Source: Flammula alnicola
Taxonomy: Eukaryota > Basidiomycota > Agaricomycetes > Agaricales > Strophariaceae
Direction of reading: 5' to 3'
Assembly (NCBI GenBank): GCA_015499995.1
Contig: JADNRV010000148.1
Coordinates: forward strand, 1-64,000
DNA length: 64,000 nt
The notes below the pieces were generated by a model. It had not been told where the DNA came from and searched no databases. It was given only the letters and a program-made list of their open reading frames with translations. This document shows, piece by piece, positions 34,004 to 46,081 of this stretch (positions within the stretch are counted from its first letter, which is position 1; each line of letters begins with the position of its first letter). A program made the position numbers and the translations under genes.

Positions 34004-35253
34004 ACAAGGTCCCTGAAATATGGGAAACGAAGGTGATAATTCATCGAACGACACAGATACAGTCCAGCTTTAGCCTGTTACGAGGAACGAAGAATGTAAA
34101 TGCCCAATACAGACCCTTTGATTGCTATACGTATTAATGTCGAGTAAATATGCCACTTCCATCGGCAGCGGGAAAATAAACCTGACGAAAGAAATATATT
34201 GGTTACACGTGAAAGGCAGAATTGAAGAGACTATCTGGCGCATGCTTCAAATTCAGTTCGTCTTTCACCGTAGCCTATAGAACTTAGAAATACATGATTA
34301 GCTATGCATACATGATTAGCTATGCAAAAGCCCGCACCTTTTTCGTTCCGACAAGGTGGGTCCCGCTGACTGGTGCTCCGCGTAGACACCCTGAATTTGA
34401 CCGATCTGAAAGGAGACGTAACAAGTCGGACGTCACAAGTGCGTATGTTCGATATTAATTGACTGTCAGAATAGTTCAAAGAAACGGGACTTGAAGAACG
34501 ACCGGCGGTGCACGGCACAACGTGCCATTTGCTATTTTAGGGTTCGTGTGATAGTGGCGCATATCCGACCGTACGAATTTGGGTCCATTCAGTTATGGCC
34601 CATGGGGTGATGGATACACACAACTCAACCGCATCGTTGGATGGTATGCCCATAAGCATCCTTCATGTTATTAAATTACACCTGGTTCTTCCAGTGTGAC
34701 AGTGAGATCAGGTCACACCATCGAGTAGATTAGATAGCGTCGGTCACATCAGCACGTGCATGTTCATGTCCGTAGATGCCAGCTGAATCGATTCTTGTCT
34801 TTCGCCATCGCCTGCTACGCTATCCGCACGGCTTCCCAGCTCGACGCACATCTTCGGCGAGCATATCCGAGAGCAGGTCAGATTGGCCTGCTCCACCAGT
34901 GCCTTGTGTCCCTGCCTTGACGTCATATTTTCTCTGGTGGTCTCCCGAATGGTCCCATGAACAATTGCGAAGCGCTTGATATTTTGAGGACCCTGGTCAT
35001 AGTGTCGACAAGTATCCTGACATTTTTGACATCGTCTATGGAAGCTGTCGACGGAGATGAAATATCATTTACTTACATTGGAACACAACAAAGACCTACC
35101 CAATCATCTGCTGTTTTTTTACAACGTTTTCATTACACATTCCGGCTGCCAATGCGGTTACCCCATAACACTCAGAAATCTAGTCTTACAGGAACCGAAC
35201 ATGCTCATTGCACCGACCAGACAACGAGAAACGCAATAAGCTTGGAGACTTCG
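34004..35253. other. Gap; contains an exact 18-bp tandem duplication
   Basis: TACATGATTAGCTATGCA occurs twice head to tail at 34291-34326. Short frames at 34776-34979 and 34957-35250 show no domains. No gene is supported. Confidence 0.5.
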
Positions 35254-35261
35254 TATTTATA
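35254..35261 (+). promoter_or_regulatory. Probable TATA element of the metallopeptidase gene
   Basis: TATTTATA lies about 90 bases upstream of the ATG at 35352, followed by CT-rich sequence. Weak but well placed. Confidence 0.4.
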
Positions 35262-35351
35262 CCAGCTCTCCGCGATCTCATTATCCAACGGTGTACAGCC
35301 CTTCGTAAGCCAACTTCAAAACCCTCTTGCTAGACAAACTTCTCCAACAAC

Positions 35352-36549
35352 ATGTCATCTCCATACGACTCGAAGAAGCCCCTCAAGATCGCTGGAATCA
35401 GTGCAGACCTCTATCGCACTCCTTCAGGCATCTGGGGCAACCCACTTGATAATGTTACTATCGCTTCTTTTAGCAAAGGACTTTGGCCGGGTACCAATAT
35501 CATTCTACCCCTTCTAGTCGCCAACGCCGCTCCGCCAGATCAGCCTCGTCGCGAGATCACATTCCAGTACTTCGCGCCCTTGGTCGATGGGGTTAGGAGA
35601 AACGATCTCGCAGGCACCCCCAACCAGCGCAGCAAAGTCGAAAGGACTATCAAGGAATGGGAGAGATACGCGCATGTCTCTTTTGTCGGTCCCGGGCCTG
35701 AGGATGCCAAGATACGTATCTCTTTTGATCCAGCCAAAGGGAACCATTCGGCCGTCGGGATCGAGCATGAATTCATGGCTGGCGTCGACGCGGCGACCAT
35801 AAACCTTGGAGGTGTTCTTTCCGAGCCTGAATTCGCCACCGATTATGAACGCCACGTCATCCTCCACGAGTTTGGGCATGCCCTTGGTCTGTTCCACGAG
35901 CATCAGTCTCCTGCGCGAGAAGGGGTCATCACTCTCGAAGCATGTACGTACCACAACCGTCAACCTGTCGCACATTTTCTAATTTATTGTTCCCATACAG
36001 CTTGTGCAAGGTATCTACAAAGCGGATGGTCTGCTTTAATGGTAGAATCGCAAATCTCGTCTCAAACTCCCTTGCATTGGATTTCGAGCTATTCGGAATT
36101 GGACCTCAATTCGGTCATGACGTGCGTTGTGATATTTATTGACCATTAAAGTTTGCGATTGACCTCGTTATCCCTGTAGGTACGCCACTAGTGGTCAGGA
36201 GAATATCCTTCAAGAACTCAAACACGAACTCTCCGATATGGACAAAGCGTATATGGTCATCAACTACCCGCGAGTCGGGGAAAGGAGGAACCCAGTCTAC
36301 CCACGTCAAGGCGGAGAGCTTGTTGAAATGGACGATACGCTTTGGACCATGGAATACGCCCTAACTATGGCCGGGCTTACTACCATTGGGTGGCCTGCGG
36401 AAAGGCAGCAGATCCTCGAGAGGTACGCCGTCTTGAATGAAGCACATACAAATGAGATACGAGAGATATTTGGGAATTGGACAAAAGCGAGGCGAGCAGC
36501 AGAGCGAACGGCTCGTGGTGTGGCTCAGGAGGCTGCCGCTCCTGCGTAG
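35352..36549 (+). CDS. Astacin-like zinc metallopeptidase
   Basis: Three exons (35352-35943, 36001-36121, 36180-36549) give 360 residues. The zinc-binding signature HEFGHALGLFHEH (pattern HExxHxxGxxHE) is at about residue 171, preceded by the beta-strand region AKIRISFDPAKGNHSAVG. The Met-turn SVMTY follows across the second splice, at the distance expected for astacin/metzincin peptidases. Three histidines bind zinc and the glutamate is the general base. The C-terminal part (DMDKAYMVINYP, WTMEYALTMAGLTTIGWP) is typical of the basidiomycete members. No signal peptide or propeptide is evident at the N-terminus (MSSPYDSKKPLKIAGIS), so it may act inside the cell or leave by a non-classical route. 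The substrate is unknown. Confidence 0.85.
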
Positions 36550-39500
36550 GGGTCGCCGTCGCCACTGAGGTTGCGCAGTCGGTTGATGATTGAACTCGGT
36601 ATCTAACTATAAGTCCCAATTTTCGAACTGTTTTATGCTTTGTACTACGATGTTCAGGAATGAGAGTTACCAAGTGTTGCAAGATTGATTTACAATTAGA
36701 CCTGAGTTATCAGACATTAGTTATCTATACTGCTGGGACCAGCAACAAATACAATCTGTTCGAATCAAAGGACGAAGAGTCCCAGAACAGAAATATCCAC
36801 GGTCCGCCAATCATTTCAAACAGATTCAACGTTGTACTGCTCATGTCTCCGGTGCTTCTTCTTCTAATACTAGGCTCAGGTAAGACTGCGATGTATGCTT
36901 TATATTACAATGTTTCCAACCCGAATGTAAGTACTTATTTGTAGTCTTCCGATAGTCTTCGTCTTGTTGTCCGAGTCTGGCACTGTATTGGCCATCCTGC
37001 CGCAAAAATTACAACTGACTCATTTACAAGTCTCATACGGGCACATTGGAGCAGTCTAATGTGACCGACAGGCAACCAGAGAGGGCGGAGCCGTGCGGAT
37101 AGCGTCGCAAGCAAGTGTGCATTGCTGCAACCAGACCCGCTGGCGGGGATGGACATCGTGACTAAGTCGACTAATGGTTTAATCTAATCGACGTAGCCAG
37201 CCAGACTCTCTCCCTACTACAACATTTGATCGCTTTCTGAAGAGACATATTTACCTCTGGACCAAGACCGTAACCCCCTTCTTCCACCAGGCTATAGCGA
37301 GGACCGTAAACGACGAAGACGGCTGGGGAGAGATACCAGGTGAAGAGAACGGGGTCGTAAACGACGATGACGAGACGACTGGATGAGATGTACTGAGTGA
37401 CGCGATGATGCTGCAAACGACGAAGGCACCAGAAACTAAATAATAAGACTAGGTCGGCGTCGCAAACGAGGAAGGCAACTGAGGACGACGAGGACGCTGC
37501 GGCGCTTGTAAGCGGGGGTTGTGCGAGGATGGGATAGTAAGTATACCAAGCTCGAACACACGCATATTAATCGTGACATGTCACACGTTACAACTCATTA
37601 GCGCACACATCAGTAAATTGTGGAAATTCCCATCTTGCAATATGAGCATACGAAATGCATTACAGAGTGCCATCGGCGTTATGAGCTTGTTATAATATTA
37701 TACATCAACTCACAATGCCAGAAATAGCTAGACAGTAGCAGGTCCGGTTAATATTTCAGACGATGTATCACGAGGTTACCATAATATTGGCGCATCACTG
37801 CAATTTGATATCATGTCTGGGTATGACGACGAGCTGGCTGCAATATTTTTCATGGGTCATCTACAGGTTATAAGATTCTAAAATACTCATAGAGCAGTAT
37901 CAGCTTTCAATAATGAGTTCATGTTGGTCCACATCATTACAAGAAACTGGATTGTACTTATAATTACTTGCTTCATATCGAATCAAATAGGCAGAAAAAT
38001 AATATATTGACTATGTAAGATGATACATTGGATAATAGTAAAGAGCGACACGTTAGCACGGAATTCTGGGACCTCAACCTCGAGCTCAAGAGTACCAGCA
38101 TGCTACGTATGCCTTCTCGTGACATGCAGTGGGAATGATTTGTCTGTAAATGCAATCACTAGGCAACCATTTATTGAGAGGACAGCATGTCACTTACAAT
38201 GACGAGAGGAGCATGAAAGGCATCCTCTAGAATCAGAAAGATGAGCGACAAAGCTTGCATACAAGTAACCCTGCAAGCCCGCAACTTGAAGCAACAGCAA
38301 TGGATCAGCATAGCTGTTACAGCAAACGAAGCATGACATACCTGAATGGCAGCATACAACTGGGTCGGACTCCACTCCTTGGAAATGAGAACAAAACGAG
38401 AGCTGGTCCTGAGAGACGATAGAGCGTCAGACAAGATCGAAGTCAAGAAATGTTGAATAACTTACTTACCCTCGCAACCGACGTCAGGCACTGTTGAACA
38501 GGATCACGAGGTTAGACTGCAGCCAAGTCGGAAAGTTGTACATATCGAAAGACCCACCAGCCCATGTCATTCTCATTCCAGCGATCCATCCTGGCAGTCG
38601 GGTAAAGAGCCCTAATGGGGTGTCGTTCGAACCAGAGACCTGTAGGCAGCGGTGTGGGCTAGGAATCTATTACAGAAAGGCGTCAGCAGGGAATACAAGG
38701 GAATGAGCCGCATCTACTTTGATGGCAATTTCAAGAGAGGGAGACAGTGGTATCAGAGGGATAGTGACTCTGAGGGTAAAAGGACAAGTTCAAGTTGAAA
38801 TCGAGTCGACGACGCGAATTGAACTTATATCAACAAAGTCACGTGTATCGGAGTTTGAATGAACTTCGAAGAAATTTCGATCGCCACACCCGCCACAGCA
38901 ACATTTGCCCTCGTGCTCGTGTCAACCTTTAAAATATATCATGTATTGCCGTGTAATGCATTTACAGTACTTGCGTAAGTATCACAACTCATTGCTCACA
39001 GGGCGTGCCGTCTTCTCTCTAACTCTCGCCCTCCCAATACCCATGAGGACGAGGATGACGAGGATTCTGTTCGCCGCAGCAACGAAGACCCGTCTGATGG
39101 GGAGGACTTTTGATGATTTAATTATGCTTACACTTTACCTTAGCATATTTATTTCGCATCTCGCACTCACAAGTTTCAATGACATTGTTTCATTTTCCGG
39201 TTGAAAAGATATCTCCTCTTTGGAATGAAATGTGACTTGTTTGCCAGCTTATACCCATGTTATATCTGGTCTACAATCCTGTATCATCATCACAATGGGT
39301 GGTGAACCATTCAACGTCTGACATGAAATCTGTGATTTCCCTATGAACCCGGTAGCCACCTCACAATGTAATTACAACCTTCTTGCCATGGCCCATATTA
39401 TAACTGCCTCATATTTCGAAAGGAATATTACAACCAATCTCTGATGTCACCGCAATCCTATGGACAGCAGATAGCTGGTTATGAGCTGTTGTCAGGGTGT

Positions 39501-39682
39501 TATAATATTGTGACAGGCTCGTGATCGTCATATTGCTAAATCGGAATTTCCCCGATTTCCTGATGCAAGCTTCAATGAGCGCTTAAGTGTATATGTTCAG
39601 CGCTCAGCCGTCCTTCATGCTTCACCATTTTTAATATAACTTCGACACTCTCCCTCACTTCATTCACTTCCTTTCTCATGAG
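36550..39682. other. 3.1-kb gene-poor region
   Basis: No intact gene. On the minus strand a series of short exon-like pieces at 38200-38560 (LRTSSRFVLISKEWSPTQLY; FNSA upstream) has plausible splice signals and could be a decayed multi-exon gene, but no family is recognised. A TTTAATCTAATC word at 37177 recalls the dispersed repeat family. AT-rich throughout. Confidence 0.35.
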
Positions 39683-39877
39683 TTAACTGGCTAACTGGTA
39701 ACATTAACTGCAAGCTAACTTCGCCGTTAACTTTTGGTGCAGTTAGTCTGCAGTTAGTGCAGTTACAGTACAATTAGTGCAGTTAGTCTACAGTTAGTGC
39801 CGTTAGTCTGTAGTTAGTGTAGTTAGTGCACAGTTAGCCCTTCAAAAATATAGTTAGCGGTGCAGTTAGCCAGTTAA
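39683..39877. mobile_element. Fold-back element: perfect 15-bp inverted ends around a CAGTTAGTG minisatellite
   Basis: TTAACTGGCTAACTG at 39683-39697 is the exact reverse complement of CAGTTAGCCAGTTAA at 39863-39877. Between them about a dozen degenerate copies of a 9-12 bp unit (CAGTTAGTG, CAGTTAGTCTG, GTAGTTAGTG) run in one direction. This looks like a small fold-back or MITE-type element whose interior has expanded. No clear target-site duplication. Confidence 0.7.
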
Positions 39878-40703
39878 AGAGCGCAATTAGCGAAATCTGT
39901 GAGACATCTGCATGCACCCGCGTTCCACAAGCAATGAATTTCGTTTTTTTTTTTGCAAATTTTATTTGATCTATATTCCTTTAAGACATAATATACCTTA
40001 TTTACTATGGTATTGGTGGATGTGCGAGAGTGTAATTATTGCACAAAGTCGGACATTTCCTGGTCGGACATGTTCCCACGGCACGTGGTACACAAAACCT
40101 CGCCCAAAAACGGCAACATGCCTCCCTCTTCAAAATTAATTACAATAAATTTAAATGGTAGTACATGAAACATAAAAATTAATTATAAGCCAATAACTTT
40201 AATATTGTGGAGGAGATGGAGTGTGCTCGTAGAAACAGCGCAAAGTCCAAATTCCCACATGATGCCATCAGCAGTCCGTAACTCGACGCTGGAGACTCGC
40301 ACACACCTCCAATAAAACACTTTCAATGAATGATGAAAGTTGTCTGTTTGACTGTTTTACATGTATTCTATGAAACACATTTTCAAATTTCGAAGTTCTC
40401 ATTTTTTCAATTTTGGTAATTCAGAAATATTGTAAAGACAAATTGAAAAATCCAAAATGTTTTACATACATTACAAACAAAACTCTCAAAGGTCCGCGTT
40501 CATCAGGTGTCCAGTGGAAAAATGGGCATTGTGGCAGCCTGTACAGGCCACGACATTATACCGCTGTTTTGACAATTACATAACCATCAAACGCACATCG
40601 CGTCTTAATGACACCCAGCATTTCGACGTGTTACCCATGTTTCCTTGCTGTGGGGGGCAATATCATGGAATGGAATGACAGAGGCAGTTCAGAATACATT
40701 TCT
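39878..40703. other. AT-rich gap
   Basis: Very AT-rich (poly-T at 39943, long A/T runs to 40460). No gene is supported. Confidence 0.4.
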
Positions 40704-41719
40704 TTACACTTTTAGATGAGAATTACAAGACGATGCATTGAAGAGGAAAGGAAACAAGCTGTACCATAACGAGCGATTTGGCAGGGATCCAAATAGAACC
40801 AAACAGCACAGCGATTGCGGATCCAACCCACCATCTTCCTCGATGTCGCTGCTCTCTTTGTCGTTTGACGACGGCAGATCGCCATTGCGTGCCCACTGCA
40901 AAAGCTTACGCCGTGAACTTGAAGTAGGCGACTCGGACATGTTCTTTTTAAGGTGCTCTGAATTGCTGGAGGCAGAGCCGCTCGTGCGCTCATCCGAGTC
41001 GCTGTCGCTATCTGGCATTTCTGGTACCGTGGGCGCGACGATACTGCTGTCGACATGGGTAAGCAATCTGAACATAGCGGCGTATTAAAACTTACACTGT
41101 ACCTTCCAGGAATTTGAGCACGATGATCCTCTGATATAACCAAAGGTAAGGGCTTCTTGGTGCGCTTTACCGTTTTATGTCTTCGTTTAATCCAAATCTT
41201 TTGCATTTGGTCTAGCTCGAAGTTTGAGAGCGTCCAAAGATTCTTGGACGCCAGCTGCACACCGTGCTTGTCGCGGAAATGTGCCCTAAAAAAATATCAC
41301 CATATCGCAGGCTCATCTTTGGGGCAGATAGGACACTGGATAGGGACATTGGAGCATGAGGAGGACGGCGAAGATTCAGCTGCAACACGGTACGAATATT
41401 TCACCTTCATGAGACATCCCTTTGATAATCTGTTGTCGATCTTCACGCTCGCAAGTGCGCCCTTTCCTTTCTTCAAAAAGAATTGACAAAGTGGCGATGG
41501 ACGAAGACATAAACCGCAGACAGACCATGACTGGCTGACCATCGAATCGAAGAGAATATGAGCGTCAATGTGCTCGAGAACACGCTGGCCTTGCGAGAGG
41601 TCAAGGTCAATAGTCGGCGAACATTTCCGGCGGTGTGAAACACTGTCAGCGAGTTCTGCGCTGTCGTCGCACAGAAAACAGGCACCACGACCTATGGTAT
41701 GTGATGTGTCATTCAACAT
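40704..41719 (-). pseudogene. Conserved agaric cysteine-rich protein, interrupted by one stop codon
   Basis: From ATG 41719 the minus strand reads MLNDTSHTIGRGACFLCDDS, then CGLCLRPSPLC, a Ser/Lys region and CSNVPIQCPICPKDEPAIW. A TGA stop follows, then the same frame resumes as YFFRAHFRDKHGVQLASKNL and WTLSNFELDQMQKIWIKRR. Splicing of an intron at about 41105-41050 leads to an acidic Ser/Asp-rich tail that stops at 40704. CxxC pairs and the H/C spacing suggest zinc ribbons or fingers. I recognise the overall pattern as an agaric family of unknown role, often in accessory regions. The single TGA where CGA would fit suggests a recent C-to-T change; no intron of credible length can remove it. 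Confidence 0.65.
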
Positions 41720-42596
41720 TCATTTGTGGCGGAACTGCGACAACCTAAGAGTGATCGAGGTGCGAAATTACGCGCTTCACTCGCAAAGTGCCATCTAATC
41801 CCGCAAAAGATCGACAAACCTTCCAAGCAAACCTTGCATCCACTCTGACGAAAACTATCCACACTATAATCACGTATATGTCGTCTGAGCGCGGGCGTGC
41901 AGTGGTTCCCCTATCACCGATGCCACTACGATCTCGCCCTTCCCGTTCAAGGTGGGCGTTAAAGTCGGCAACTTAGAAGTAGGCTGAAGGGTCGCCTCGG
42001 GCATATCAATACCCGCAAGAAATCACAGGGCAACAGCGCCACCTCTCGCCACCTCTCGAGCGTATCTTAAGTTCCGCGAGAACGCCAGGCCACCGACGAG
42101 AGCCAGCAGGGAATCCTCGAGCAAGAGTCCTTTGTTGGCACGTCCGGCTTGCATGAACGTCCGTTGGGAGAAGAGCATTACATGTATCGACTCGAGCTCG
42201 CAATTCACCGATTCGTCTACAACTTTGCACGCATGCCTTCCTATGAGTTAGGAAAAATGTTCAAAGCCGCGATAACACCTGTTGGTGCGAGATACCGCGA
42301 TCATTCTTAATTGTGTTGCATGTATTGAGGACCAGCCTTCTCAGGCAAACTGTATTTCTGTCCGATGGAGCGCGAGCGGGATTCGGAAATTCTGCAGTGT
42401 TGCTGAAAGCTCTCCTTTTTTGAGCACCCTGTGAAACCGCAATCAACGAGGTGCGCGCTGTACGGCATTCAGAAGACAAGAATTCCGTTCCTTGTTGACC
42501 TAATTAATACTTAACATCCCGAAATAGCAATCCGACACAGCACTAAACCGTTGTCAACCACGTCAACGGTTTGTCAACTGACACATCCAGTGACTG
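41720..42596. other. Gap without a recognisable gene
   Basis: Open frames on both strands are short and Arg/Ser-rich; none carries a motif. Confidence 0.35.
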
Positions 42597-42769
42597 GTTT
42601 ACATCGCGTATGGCCAGACTCACAAATCCCGTCACATCGTCATCTTATTACAAGGCTTAAGACCGGCCGCCGTTTGGGTTTACATCGCGTATGGGCCATG
42701 GCAAGACTCATAAATCCCGTCACATCATCATCTTATTACAAGGCTTAAGACCGGCCGCCGTTTGGGTTT
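42597..42769. repeat. Tandem duplication (~80-90 bp unit) upstream of the monooxygenase gene
   Basis: Unit 1 (42597-42677) and unit 2 (42678-42769) share GTTTACATCGCGTATGG, an AAATCCCGTCACATC block and AAGACCGGCCGCCGTTTGGG almost base for base; unit 2 has a small insertion (GGCCATGG). It lies about 190-360 bases upstream of the ATG at 42958, so it could carry duplicated regulatory sites. Confidence 0.8.
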
Positions 42770-42957
42770 CCGTGTTAACATGAATGCACCCAGGTGTCAC
42801 TTTCGTCATGTTCCACTCTTGCCCAACACATGACCACAGTTCTCAACTTTTCATAGAGGTCAGGAAGGGCCATAAATATTGGGATGTCCTGGCGCCGCAA
42901 AACAGCGTTCGAATTGTTCCCTAGTTTCACCCCACCTTCGTCCTGTAGGTGAAAGAG

Positions 42958-45474
42958 ATGCTTTTGGATAAGAACTACGAGGAGTCAAGTCCTCGCGTTG
43001 TCATTATAGGAACTGGGTGAGTCTTCAATCTTATCCTTTCTTGGACTTTCACTTAGTACGCTGCGCTCCAACTTCAGAGCCGGAGGATTGGCATGCGGCA
43101 TCTCCTTGAAGCATAAACTTGGCTTCCGCAACTTTACTGTAAGTTCAGTTGCTTGAGCGACTGACAAAAAATCCCCGGGTTGACCACTTACCTGACACTT
43201 GCATTTTATTTTAGATTTATGAGAAAGCTGACGAAGTAGGAGGAACGTGGAGAGTGAGTCGCTCTGTTGTCTGACTGAAATTTCGAAGACAAAATTGACC
43301 ACATTTCACCGCAGGACAACATATATCCGGTGAGTTATCCACATTCATTGCAGATAACCAGACGACCAATGATTCTTTCTGTCTTGAAGGGATGTTCTTC
43401 CGATGTCGACATGGCCTTCTTTTCTCTTTCCACCGACCTGCGCAACTGGAAGGAGTCGCACGGCTCACAGCAAGATATCTGGGAATACTGGATCTCGCTG
43501 GCGAAGAAATATGGCCTCTATCCTTACATCGTCTTCAACCACATGGTGACTTCAGCAGAGTGGGATAACGATACCCAGCTGTACAATATCGTCACTAAGA
43601 ATACCCTGACGGGGGAGAAGTCGACTACCACGGCCCATATCCTCATTTCGGCTATTGGGATTCTGGAGACGCCACGCTATGCGAGTATTCCTGGGCTGAA
43701 TGCGTTCAAAGGCGCGATGTTCCACTCAGCTAGATGGGATAAAACGGTTGAACTGAAAGGCAAGCGGGTTGGGGTGGTAGGGAATGGTGCATCAGCGTAA
43801 GTTGTGCTTAAATTTGGTTACGTTCCAGTGATTTCACCACCCTTACAGCACACAGTTCGTACCAATCATCTCGGAGGATCCGAGCGTAGAAGTACTCCAA
43901 TTTTGTCGAACACCTCATTGGGTCCTACCTTCGGTAAGTACCTTTCTTTATGTGACTAACTTGTGATGCGATGATCACTATAATAGATCCGTAAAACGTA
44001 TTCACCATTGTGGTGCCGTTTAGTTAGCATATTTCCGCTTTTAAAGCTTGTTTCGCGATACGCAGTGTTCTTCAAGGTATGTGCCATTTTTCTCTATGTT
44101 TTGGATTCATGGAGCAAAGGCCAATGTCCCTACAGTCGGAGCTTATGTATGGAACAGTATTCGCGAATCCGATATTTCGCGGACTCATTACAAAGGCGTG
44201 TTGATTCTTTCTCTGTTCTTTCCGATTTGTTCTGATTATCTGGATGACGTAGCTACTGACGAAGTATATCACGAACACGGCGCCCAAGGAGTATCACGAC
44301 AAACTTGTTCCCAAGTACAGTGTGTACTCGTCTGGTTTTCTTTGTAAGTCTCGGTGCTGAGATTGGATTTACCTTCAGCCCTCGGTTGCAAACGTGTTAT
44401 ATTCGATACGAATTATTTGGCGGCGCTCCATCGCCCAAATCTCGACTTAAATTGGGATGGAATCGACACCATTGTCGAGGATGGGATATTAACCAAGACG
44501 GGTATGTAACAGGAAAGATTCTTGGCATTTGCTCCGACGACTCTCTTAATCATTTATTTAGGAGAACACATACCCTTGGATGTCCTGATATTTGCGACTG
44601 GTTATGCTGCCGTGGGTCTTTCTGAACACTTTCATTGGTCATAGTTTCACGAGTCACTCCAGGACTACTATCCGTTTCCCATTAAAGGAAATACTGAGAA
44701 GACCATCCAAGAATATTACGAGGAGCAGAAAGGACCGAAGGCGTATCGCGGTACAACAGTCCCTGGTTTCCCAAACTTCTTCCTGATCTCTGGTAAGTCA
44801 ATAATTTACGGTGATCACCGCCGTCTATCCCTCTATTTTTACGTCGATTTATTTATCTCTGAGCGTCTTTTCAGGACCTAATACGGCTACTGGACACACA
44901 TCTGCCATATACACTACTGAAGTCCAAGTATGCCACATTCCGGGCTTCTTCTCCTTTTCTAACCCTCCATTTCTGAACATACCTTTGATCCACAGATTAA
45001 TTATATCATGCAACTCATCCAGCCTATACTCGAGCGGAAGGTCTTGTCGCTCGAAGTAAGCGTGGAGGCGACGGACGAGTATAACGAGAAGCTACACTCC
45101 CGGCTGAACAAATCAGTGTTCACACAATGTCTATCATGGTATCGCCTCGGAGGAACGGGGAAAGTTACCAATGCATTCCCTTCGTAAGTCACAGCACAAG
45201 GAAACCCCTGCTTGTCCATGCTCTTATACTCATGCCATCATTTAGATCGGCCACCGTGTTTTGGCTGATGCTTCGTAGGCCCGATTGGTATCATTATTGG
45301 GGCGTCGGCGCAGACAAATGGCTGAAGGAACAGAGGCTCAGACAGCGACGCCGTCCAGTCTTACGCCTTCTATTCCTCGGTGTTCTTGTGCTCGCGGCGT
45401 ATGGTTTCCATACATTAAACGTGAAGCTGCTTCGAAAGGGATGGAACTTGGCCAAGAATAGTACTGATATTTAG
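42958..45474 (+). CDS. Flavin monooxygenase, Baeyer-Villiger type
   Basis: Fifteen exons, including a 15-nt one (43315-43329), close in frame to 553 residues. Motifs in order: FAD dinucleotide fold IIGTGAGGLACG (from residue 16), EKADEVGGTWR, DNIYPGCSSDV, the BVMO fingerprint-like FKGAMFHSARWD, the second Rossmann motif GVVGNGASATQ, FATGYAA and SGPNTATGHTS. Such enzymes use FAD and NADPH to insert oxygen next to a ketone or to oxygenate N/S atoms. The C-terminus has a hydrophobic stretch (LRLLFLGVLVLAAYGFH) that may anchor the protein in a membrane. The intron starting at 44196 would need a GC donor (AAAG/GCGTGT). The fingerprint has D where many BVMOs have P/D after W, so the exact reaction is unsure. 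No biosynthetic cluster partners are adjacent. Confidence 0.85.
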
Positions 45475-46081
45475 ACAATATGAATGAATCGTGTTGGGGA
45501 GGAAAGCCGTTTGGTTGTCGAAGAATTTATCGCCAGCAGGACAATTTTTAGCCTTTTTTAACGCACCCCAGTGTCCACGTGTGACGTAGTTGGTGAGGTA
45601 CCGAAAATAGTCCTTTGTCTGGCCACGATAAATCGACACGTCCATCCGAGCATACAGGCGGAGGCCAGAAAACTCGCCGGTTCCCTTTTCCTGCAAAGGT
45701 GTTCGACGCAAGTGATAACGTATTTAAGTAGGACTCTTCATATTGCCTTGTCGGACGTTAACCTGTCCAAGAACATATTCGGAGAGTGGTTCCTTATCGA
45801 CCGGACTTCCGGCTGCGGGTTTTTGTGTCTATATAGTTAGAGAGCATCTGCTGCTTTAAGAGACCCGTGAAGCGAGCCCGCATCGTGGAAACGGTATATC
45901 AGTGAAACGCACTCAGTTCTGGTAAGTAATATTTCAAATTTGTCACCTGAGAGCGAAAAAAGAATCGAAAGTAGGAACAGGTAGGGAAGATGAATGCGAA
46001 TAACCGAAAGCTCTCCTAGGTCAATCAGCTCTCCATAGTCTTCAAGCAGGAGGATGGGACTCAAATACTGCGGCCTTTTAT
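45475..46081. other. Convergent intergenic gap
   Basis: Lies between the 3' ends of the monooxygenase gene (+) and the broken gene at 46082 (-). No gene is supported. Confidence 0.4.

Noticed and set aside
35352..36549. Metallopeptidase as a secreted toxin-like enzyme
   Set aside because: No signal peptide or propeptide is seen, and the sequence only supports an astacin-like zinc peptidase of unknown substrate.
38600..38660. GGTTCGAAC on the minus strand suggesting a tRNA B box
   Set aside because: The flanks do not form a T-arm or acceptor stem, and no A box at the right distance.
39683..39877. Possible CRISPR-like array
   Set aside because: Units are 9-12 bp, degenerate and contiguous without unique spacers; a minisatellite in a fold-back element in a eukaryotic genome.
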